5,085 nucleotides of DNA from an uncultured Clostridia bacterium (GTDB lineage Bacteria > Bacillota > Clostridia > Lachnospirales > Bianqueaceae), in NCBI GenBank assembly GCA_947570515.1, contig CANOUM010000137.1:1-5085 (forward strand). Direction: 5' to 3'. The translations under genes were made by a program, and so were the position numbers. Each line of letters begins with the position of its first letter. The stretch's first letter is position 1. The notes beneath the pieces are model-generated. The model saw only the letters and a program-made list of their open reading frames with translations. It did not search any database and had not been told where the DNA came from. Shown here one piece after another: positions 1-5,085 of this stretch.

Positions 1-19
1 TGAATCAACCTGCATTTTG

Positions 20-28
20 TGGTAATAT
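20..28 (+). promoter_or_regulatory. Possible extended -10 promoter element upstream of typA
   Basis: The bases TGG followed by TAATAT fit the TGn plus -10 hexamer pattern of an extended -10 sigma-A-type promoter, with two mismatches to TATAAT (positions 3 and 4 of the hexamer). Transcription would begin near position 35, leaving a leader of about 45 bases before typA. A -35 box would fall at the very left edge (around 1-6, TGAATC), where the match to TTGACA is poor and the window may cut it. In AT-rich DNA such matches arise easily by chance, so this is only a candidate. Confidence 0.25.
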
Positions 29-66
29 AACGAATGGAAATTTTTACTCATTTTGTATTGAATAAT

Positions 67-74
67 AAGGAAGG
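67..74 (+). promoter_or_regulatory. Ribosome binding site of typA
   Basis: AAGGAAGG lies five bases before the ATG at 80. It is a strong purine-rich Shine-Dalgarno sequence at ordinary spacing. It fixes the typA start and agrees with the protein alignment, because the conserved N-terminal segment of the family begins only a few residues after this methionine. Confidence 0.8.
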
Positions 75-79
75 TTTTT

Positions 80-1903
80 ATGTTAGATCAAACAAAAATT
101 CGTAATATTGCAATCATTGCCCATGTTGACCATGGTAAAACAACTTTAGTAGATGCTTTATTAGCCCAGAGTGGTATTTTTCGTGAAAATCAGGAAGTAG
201 TAGAACGTGTTATGGACTCCAATGATCTAGAACGCGAGCGCGGCATTACTATTTTAGCTAAAAATACCTCTCTGCATTATGATGGTTTTAAAATTAACAT
301 TGTTGATACACCTGGACATGCTGATTTTGGGGGCGAAGTCGAACGTTCTCTAAAAATGGCTAATGGCGTTCTTCTATTGGTTGATGCCTATGAAGGCTGC
401 ATGCCGCAAACTCGTTTTGTTTTAAAAAAAGCCCTGGATCTAAATTTAACGCCTATTATCGTCATCAATAAAGTAGATCGTCCTATGGCTCGTCCGGATG
501 AAGTTGTCGATGAAGTTCTGGAGCTTTTACTTGATCTTGGCGCCTCTGATGAACAGCTAGACTCCCCTGTTATTTATGCCTCGGCCAAAGAAGGCTGGGC
601 TTCCACCGATTATACACAGCCCGGACAGGATATGAAGCCTCTTTTTGATGCCATCCTCCGTACAATCCCTTCTCCTGAGGGAAACATGGACGGCGATTTA
701 CAGCTACTCGTCTCTAATATTGATTATGACGCTTATACCGGCCGTATCGCTATCGGCCGTATCGACCGCGGACAGATCCATGTCGGTGATACAGCCGTCA
801 TCTGCCGCAAAAACGGTGTCTCAACCACCATCAAGCTCACTAATCTTTATGTATATAATGACATGCAGCGCGTACCGGTAGAGGAAGCAGGCGTTGGTGA
901 AATTGTAGCTGTATCTGGTATTAAGGATATCAATATCGGAGAAACCATCTGCTGTCCTACCAATGTAGAACCCCTTCCCTTTGTGTCCATTGACGAGCCG
1001 GTTCTTTCGATGACCTTTACAGTCAATAAAAGCCCCTTTGCCGGCAAAGAAGGTGATTATGTAACATCTCGGCATTTAAGAGACCGCCTTTTTAAAGAAC
1101 TGGAATCCAATATTTCTCTGCGTGTAGAAGAAACAGATTCTCCAGAGTCTTTTGTTGTTTCCGGACGCGGCGAGATTCATCTTTCCGTACTGGTAGAAAA
1201 TATGCGGCGTCAGGGATATGAATTTGCTGTTTCCAAACCGCAGGTCATTACCAAAATTGTCAATGGACAGGTCTGGGAGCCCTATGAAGAATTGGTTGTA
1301 GATCTGCCTGATGAATACACCGGAGTCCTAATGGAAGGCGCCAGCCTGCGTAAAGCTGAACTTCTCAACATGACGCCTACCCAAGGCGGCTACAGCCGTC
1401 TGGAATTTTTAATTCCTTCCCGCGGCCTGATCGGCTATCGCTCTCAGCTCATGACCGAAACACGCGGTACTGCCGTCATTAATCATGTATTTCATAGCTT
1501 TAAGCCCTTTAAAGGTGAAATCTCGCCTCGAACACGCGGTTCTCTGATCGCTCATGAACCTGGGGAAGCCGTTACTTACGGTCTGTTCAATGCTCAGGAA
1601 CGCGGCTCTCTTTTCATTGGTCCTGGCGTTCAGGTCTATGAAGGCATGATCGTTGGCGAAAGTTCGCGCGCTGATGATATCGTTGTCAATGTATGCAAGA
1701 AAAAACATGCAACCAATATGCGCTCCTCTTCCGCTGATGAATCTTTACGCCTCACACCGGCACGTGAGCTCTCTTTGGAAGAATGCCTTGAATTCATTGC
1801 AGATGATGAACTGGTAGAAATCACCCCTAAGAGCATTCGTATGCGTAAGCAGATTTTAGATGCGGGACTGCGTGCCAAAGCCCGCAATCATGCAAATAAA
1901 TAA
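80..1903 (+). CDS. typA: TypA/BipA ribosome-associated translational GTPase
   Basis: TypA (BipA) is a cytoplasmic GTPase related to EF-G and LepA that binds the ribosome and supports large-subunit assembly and growth in cold or stress. All G motifs are visible: AHVDHGKT at residues 14-21, the RGIT switch-I segment at 54-57, DTPGH at 76-80, NKVD at 130-133 and ASAK at 167-170. The family's beta-barrel domain II follows (about 205-300), then an EF-G-like domain III, a domain V, and the TypA-specific C-terminal domain. That last domain includes the basic KKKHATNMR loop at 540-548, which in the family contacts the ribosome and tRNA region, and the late DDELVEITP and IRMRK segments. The length of 607 residues is normal and nothing essential is missing. 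The start has a strong AAGGAAGG ribosome binding site. It is the first gene of a tight four-gene array; the next start codon lies one base past its stop. The first third is visibly more AT-rich than the rest. Confidence 0.97.
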   Translation: MLDQTKIRNIAIIAHVDHGKTTLVDALLAQSGIFRENQEVVERVMDSNDLERERGITILAKNTSLHYDGFKINIVDTPGHADFGGEVERSLKMANGVLLLVDAYEGCMPQTRFVLKKALDLNLTPIIVINKVDRPMARPDEVVDEVLELLLDLGASDEQLDSPVIYASAKEGWASTDYTQPGQDMKPLFDAILRTIPSPEGNMDGDLQLLVSNIDYDAYTGRIAIGRIDRGQIHVGDTAVICRKNGVSTTIKLTNLYVYNDMQRVPVEEAGVGEIVAVSGIKDINIGETICCPTNVEPLPFVSIDEPVLSMTFTVNKSPFAGKEGDYVTSRHLRDRLFKELESNISLRVEETDSPESFVVSGRGEIHLSVLVENMRRQGYEFAVSKPQVITKIVNGQVWEPYEELVVDLPDEYTGVLMEGASLRKAELLNMTPTQGGYSRLEFLIPSRGLIGYRSQLMTETRGTAVINHVFHSFKPFKGEISPRTRGSLIAHEPGEAVTYGLFNAQERGSLFIGPGVQVYEGMIVGESSRADDIVVNVCKKKHATNMRSSSADESLRLTPARELSLEECLEFIADDELVEITPKSIRMRKQILDAGLRAKARNHANK

Positions 1904-1904
1904 A

Positions 1905-2375
1905 ATGAATTCCTTTACTAAAAACATTACCACCATCAGCCGCTGTGCCATGCAGTTTTATACAGATCATCTAGCCGATACAGGCCTGCGCGGCGGATGG
2001 CATTCTATCATTACTCATATTTGCCGTACTCCCGGCATCTCTCAGGAGCAGCTTAGCAAGCTTATCTACATCAATAAAAGCAATATCGCCCGCCAATTAG
2101 CCCATTTAGAAGAAAACGGCTTTGTCACCAGAGAATATTCAGCGACAGATAAACGGGTTTTATTGGTGTACCCCACTGAGAAGGCACTGGCACTTTTCCC
2201 TGTTATTCTTGATATTCATCAGTCTTGGCGGGAATATTTAACCGATGGCTTTACCGAAGAGGAGCTCGCTCTCCTCTCTTCTCTGCTGGACCGCGTTGCC
2301 AAACGAGCTAAGGAATATGTAGATAACCGCGACGGAAAAAACGCTCATCCTACAGGTGATTCATCATGTCAATAA
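1905..2375 (+). CDS. MarR-family winged-helix transcriptional regulator
   Basis: This predicted 156-residue DNA-binding protein has the layout of MarR dimers: N- and C-terminal helices for dimerisation around a central winged helix. The first DNA-binding helix region is about residues 46-54 (SQEQLSKLI). The recognition helix is about 57-71 (NKSNIARQLAHLEENG). The wing follows at 75-90 and carries the family's acidic-basic DKR motif at 82-84. The ligand or signal cannot be read from the sequence. Cysteines sit at 14, 40 and 155. The start is uncertain. ATG 1905 lies one base after the typA stop and begins just before the conserved helix. ATG 1890 would add five residues and overlap typA, and ATG 1860 would overlap it by 44 bases. 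None has a clear Shine-Dalgarno sequence, so translation probably depends on ribosomes finishing typA. The end overlaps tcdA by 10 bases. Its target may be this operon or a distant transporter; family membership is secure, function is not. Confidence 0.9.
   Translation: MNSFTKNITTISRCAMQFYTDHLADTGLRGGWHSIITHICRTPGISQEQLSKLIYINKSNIARQLAHLEENGFVTREYSATDKRVLLVYPTEKALALFPVILDIHQSWREYLTDGFTEEELALLSSLLDRVAKRAKEYVDNRDGKNAHPTGDSSCQ
2354..2359 (+). promoter_or_regulatory. Ribosome binding site of tcdA inside the marR end
   Basis: AGGTGA stands six bases before the ATG at 2366 and matches the anti-Shine-Dalgarno core well. It lies within the last codons of the marR gene. This supports the start at 2366, and hence the 10-base overlap with marR, as a translationally coupled junction. 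Confidence 0.65.
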
Positions 2376-3088
2376 ACGAACGCTTCTGTCGCTCCTCTTA
2401 TTTGTTAGGCGAAGAAAATCTTTCTTTATTACAAACCAAAACCGTTGTTCTTTTTGGACTTGGCGGCGTCGGTTCTTATATTGCTGAAGCCCTTGCACGC
2501 ACCGGTATCGGACGTCTCATTTTAGTTGATCATGACCATATTGCTCGTTCCAATATCAATCGTCAGCTTTTTGCTCTCGAATCCACAATCGGACAGCTCA
2601 AAACAGAGGCAGCCCGGGCACGTCTTCTCGATATTAATCCCGATCTGCAATTAGAAGTCTATCCTCTCTTCTTTTCCGAAGAAACAGCCTCATCTCTGCC
2701 ACTGGATGAAGCAGATTATCTTGTAGACGCCATTGACACCGTGACTGCCAAACTGTTTCTGGCCGAATACGCCTATCATCATCAGATTCCCTTGCTTAGC
2801 GCCATGGGCGCCGGAAATAAGCTGGATCCAACTCAATTTAAAATAACAGATATCACTAAAACTTCTATGTGTCCCTTGGCCAAGGCAATGCGCACGGCTC
2901 TTCGCAAGCGCAAAATCCCGCACCTCAAGGTCGTCTATTCTCCGGAGCCTCCTGCCGCCTCTTTTTTACCGGCTGATCCTGAAAAAAAGGGATCACGTCC
3001 GGCTCCCGGCAGCCTGGCCTATGTTCCTTCGGTCATGGGCCTTATCATGGCCTCAGAAGTCATTCGTGATCTGTGTAATGGAGCGTAA
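2366..3088 (+). CDS. tcdA: tRNA threonylcarbamoyladenosine dehydratase TcdA (ThiF/HesA/MoeB-type E1-like enzyme)
   Basis: TcdA (CsdL/YgdL) uses ATP to activate and cyclise t6A at position 37 of ANN-decoding tRNAs, giving ct6A, in the cytoplasm. The 240 residues form one ThiF-type Rossmann domain. The nucleotide-binding loop GLGGVGS is at 31-37, the ribose-binding acidic pair D55/D57 ends strand two, and SNINRQ with the catalytic-type arginine and glutamine is at 62-67. The conserved lysine is K79 and DAIDT is at 121-125. Features that separate TcdA from MoeB and ThiF are SAMGAGNKLDP (145-155), the SMCPLAKAMR segment (167-176), YSPE (191-194) and the late SLAYVPSVMGLIMASEVIR stretch (216-234). 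No zinc-binding CxxC pairs of the MoeB/ThiF kind are seen. The length suits Gram-positive members and is shorter than the E. coli protein. The start is backed by AGGTGA and by the conserved RF..S..L.G N-terminus. An E1-like protein of another pathway is possible but less likely. Confidence 0.92.
   Translation: MSINERFCRSSYLLGEENLSLLQTKTVVLFGLGGVGSYIAEALARTGIGRLILVDHDHIARSNINRQLFALESTIGQLKTEAARARLLDINPDLQLEVYPLFFSEETASSLPLDEADYLVDAIDTVTAKLFLAEYAYHHQIPLLSAMGAGNKLDPTQFKITDITKTSMCPLAKAMRTALRKRKIPHLKVVYSPEPPAASFLPADPEKKGSRPAPGSLAYVPSVMGLIMASEVIRDLCNGA
3080..3083 (+). promoter_or_regulatory. Ribosome binding site of the yfhO-like gene inside the tcdA end
   Basis: GGAG is placed six bases before the ATG at 3090, overlapping the last codons of tcdA. 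The tcdA stop (TAA at 3086-3088) and this ATG are separated by one base, so terminating ribosomes can readily restart here. This sets the start of the membrane protein gene and argues for co-expression with tcdA. Confidence 0.6.
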
Positions 3089-3089
3089 T

Positions 3090-5085
3090 ATGCATACCCC
3101 TATCAAAAAAACGATTTTCTCTCAAAATACCTTTTTTCTTTTAGCGGCGCCGCTTGTCACCGCTTTATTTTTATTACTTTTTTATGCTTCATCAGGCTTC
3201 TATCCCTTTGGAGATCATACAATCTCTTGGTGCGATATGAATCAGCAGGTAGTCCCGCTGCTCCTGAATTTCAAGGATATCCTTTCCGGTCATGGCAGCC
3301 TTTTCTATAGCTTTCAAAATGCTGGAGGAATGAACTTTTGGGGTGTCTTTTTCTTTTTCATTGCCAGCCCATTTTCTTTTTTAACACTCTTTGTTTCCAA
3401 GGACCATATGCTGCTTTTTATGAATATTCTGGCTCTTCTCAAGCTCTCAGCCTGTGCTCTAACGGCCACTCTTTATTTTATACGCAGTCAGCATCGCCTC
3501 CAGCCTGCATTTGCCTTTCTGTTCGGTCTGTTTTATGCTTTTTGCGGATATAGTCTTCTGTTTTATCAAAACATCATCTGGCTCGATATGATGTATCTCT
3601 TTCCCCTTTTACTTCTTTCCTTTGAGCGTCTCCTTTATCAAAAGAAATGTCTGCCCTACGTTATCGCTCTCAGCGCGATGATGATTGTGAATTATTACAT
3701 CAGCTATATGATCGTTTTATTTACTCTTCTTTATTTCGGCATTACTGCTTTTGAACTTACCGGCGAATGCCGGAAGCAAACGGCTGTCCGCTTCCTGTCC
3801 GCATCGTTCATCGCTGCCCTCCTCACCGCCGTCGTCTGGCTTCCCTGTTTTCTGCAGTATCTTTCCTCCGGCCGTGATATTAGTATGCTGACTTCTGTTG
3901 CTCAGTCCAGCTTCTTTACCCCGTTGGAAACCACCTTGCCCATTCTGTTTCCTTCAGCCTGTATCTTAGTCATCTTGTTTTATGGCCTGTTGCATGCCCC
4001 CTTAAAAAACAGATTACTGCGCAGTTATTTTTTACTTTTTTTCTGCATGCTTCTTCCGATTTTACTTGAGCCCATCAACAAAATGTGGCATACCGGAAAC
4101 TATCAGGCTTTCCCTGTCCGCTATGGATTTATCACCATTTTCATGGCTATGACAATCGCTGCCTCATTTTTAGATGATCTGCCTAAGCCCCGTCCTTTAT
4201 CTAAATTCAAATCTACCGCTTTACTGTTAGGCCTGCTTTTTCTCATTGCTGGCTATGGATTATTTATTCATCCCTATCTGGAAACGCATATGGAAACATT
4301 AGCTCACTATTCCCATACGCTCTGGGGAGATCCAGATTCGTTCAAAGGTCTTTTGGTACTTTTTTTACTTTCGGCCTTTCTATACTTTTTACTATATCGA
4401 AGTCTATACAAGCGCTGGCTCAGCGTACGTTTGTTTACTCTTCTTTGCATGGCTCTTTTCCTCCTTGACGCCTACAGCAATGTTTCTGTTTATATGCTTT
4501 CAGCTGATTATGAAGGACATCAAAGGTCTTTTTCTCACATCATGGATTTAGCTGATTTTAAACCTGAACAAGAAAAACAGGGTGAATTTTACCGTGTCAA
4601 ACTCCGTCAAAAATATTTTGATGTTAATTTAGTCGGCGCTCTGGGACACCCTTCCCTTAGTCATTATACCTCCCTGACCTCTCAGGATTATATGTTTGCT
4701 ATGAAAAAATTAGGCTACTCCTCTTATTGGATGGAAGTTGGCGGCTATGGCGGCACTTTACTTTCTGATGCGGTCCTCTCTGCTGCTTATGAAATTCATT
4801 GGAACAATGACGAGCCCTCCGTATATCATAATGATGTATACAGCATTTCTGCTCTTCCGGCCTCGCTTTCTCTTGGAATCCCCACTGCGCAGTCTCTGGA
4901 AGATACCAATGAACTGGATGGATTAACCCGTCTGGAAATTCAAGAGCTGCTATTTTGCAAGCTTTTCCCCGATCTGCCCTCTCCTTTCATTTCTTATCCC
5001 TATGAAGAGGCAAATCTGATCTCTTGCCGCATTAGTCAAGATCAATACCGCCAATATCAGTTAGAACAAACCAGCTCTGAGCTTT
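3090..5085 (+). CDS. YfhO-family polytopic membrane protein, likely GT-C-type envelope glycosyltransferase (3' end cut by the window)
   Basis: The frame stays open from ATG 3090 to the window edge, giving 665 residues and one extra base; family members usually reach about 850-900, so the C-terminus is missing through window truncation, not mutation. Hallmarks of the YfhO family appear in order: FYPFGDHTISWCDMNQQ at 37-53 in the first extracellular loop, GGMNFWG (79-85) leading to the SPFSFL segment, QNIIWLDMM (160-168), NYYISYM (201-207), and WHTGNY followed by FPVRYGF (333-347). About a dozen hydrophobic helices can be drawn: near 15-35, 85-102, 107-130, 140-158, 166-180, 190-222, 235-256, 284-302, 311-327, 346-361, 376-394, 419-437 and 447-466. 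After about 470 a soluble, presumably extracytoplasmic region begins, including the conserved-type GHPSLSHYTSL stretch at 519-529. In Bacillus subtilis, YfhO is needed for GlcNAc decoration of lipoteichoic acid; a sugar-transfer role here is inferred from family only. Confidence 0.88.
   Translation, partial: MHTPIKKTIFSQNTFFLLAAPLVTALFLLLFYASSGFYPFGDHTISWCDMNQQVVPLLLNFKDILSGHGSLFYSFQNAGGMNFWGVFFFFIASPFSFLTLFVSKDHMLLFMNILALLKLSACALTATLYFIRSQHRLQPAFAFLFGLFYAFCGYSLLFYQNIIWLDMMYLFPLLLLSFERLLYQKKCLPYVIALSAMMIVNYYISYMIVLFTLLYFGITAFELTGECRKQTAVRFLSASFIAALLTAVVWLPCFLQYLSSGRDISMLTSVAQSSFFTPLETTLPILFPSACILVILFYGLLHAPLKNRLLRSYFLLFFCMLLPILLEPINKMWHTGNYQAFPVRYGFITIFMAMTIAASFLDDLPKPRPLSKFKSTALLLGLLFLIAGYGLFIHPYLETHMETLAHYSHTLWGDPDSFKGLLVLFLLSAFLYFLLYRSLYKRWLSVRLFTLLCMALFLLDAYSNVSVYMLSADYEGHQRSFSHIMDLADFKPEQEKQGEFYRVKLRQKYFDVNLVGALGHPSLSHYTSLTSQDYMFAMKKLGYSSYWMEVGGYGGTLLSDAVLSAAYEIHWNNDEPSVYHNDVYSISALPASLSLGIPTAQSLEDTNELDGLTRLEIQELLFCKLFPDLPSPFISYPYEEANLISCRISQDQYRQYQLEQTSSEL

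Noticed and set aside
1..79. Possible riboswitch or leader RNA upstream of typA
   Set aside because: The visible stretch is short, AT-rich, lacks a clear stem or terminator hairpin, and would not fit a known riboswitch; anything further upstream is outside the window.
422..430. A7 run in typA forming an A AAA AAA slippery heptamer
   Set aside because: It encodes two lysines within a conserved helix; a similar run recurs elsewhere in the window and there is no supporting structure.
739..764. Tandem direct repeat: the same 11 bases (CGGCCGTATCG) at 739-749 and 754-764, 15 bases apart
   Set aside because: It encodes the repeated GRIAIGRI peptide that is a normal conserved part of TypA domain II, so the protein explains it.
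821..1887. Several open frames of 66-99 codons on the - strand across typA
   Set aside because: They lie fully antisense to a conserved gene, resemble no known family, and show no convincing ribosome binding sites; they are shadows.
2974..2995. Inverted repeat TGATCC / GGATCA with a 10-base A-rich loop, resembling a terminator stem
   Set aside because: It lies inside the conserved reading frame of tcdA, the stem has only six pairs, and no T-run follows.
3105..3111. A7 run at codons 6-8 of the yfhO-like gene, considered as a phase-variation tract
   Set aside because: Seven bases is short for a hypermutable tract, and equal runs occur in typA and tcdA, so it reflects base composition and lysine codons.
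3338..3553. A 71-codon and a 62-codon open frame (the second at 4738-4926) on the + strand in other frames of the yfhO region
   Set aside because: Both lie inside the continuous 665-codon YfhO-like frame, which carries recognisable family motifs; the short frames are by-products.

Overview
The window carries four protein genes packed head to tail on the + strand: typA/bipA, a marR-family regulator gene, tcdA (ThiF/HesA-type), and the first 665 codons of a YfhO-family membrane protein gene that runs off the right edge. There is no intergenic space large enough for a terminator or promoter between them. I see no rRNA, tRNA, insertion sequence, CRISPR array, phage or toxin-antitoxin signature, and no gene on the - strand.

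The organism looks like a member of the Bacillota (Firmicutes). The reasons are the purine-rich Shine-Dalgarno sequences close to ATG starts, moderately low GC, the closeness of the TypA and TcdA sequences to clostridial-type proteins, and the presence of YfhO, a family especially common in this phylum. I cannot settle the class (Clostridia, Negativicutes or Erysipelotrichia) by eye.

Layout: positions 1-79 are an AT-rich leader with a possible extended -10 element and a strong ribosome binding site for typA. TypA (80-1903) is a full-length 607-residue translational GTPase. The MarR regulator (best start 1905, one base after the typA stop) ends at 2375 and overlaps tcdA by 10 bases. tcdA (2366-3088) encodes a 240-residue E1-like enzyme expected to make the cyclic form of t6A in tRNA. 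After a single spacer base, the yfhO-like gene starts at 3090 and is still open at 5085.

The tight packing implies one transcript with translational coupling. TypA (ribosome assembly and stress translation) and TcdA (tRNA position-37 modification) both serve translation. The MarR protein may control the unit or may simply ride in it. The YfhO-type protein points to cell-envelope glycosylation and has no obvious mechanistic tie to the others. Overall this is a conserved-looking chromosomal housekeeping region. I did not find a convincing novel system. The points worth a second look are the gene arrangement, the leaderless-looking marR start, a base-composition shift inside typA, and a few motif-level oddities.
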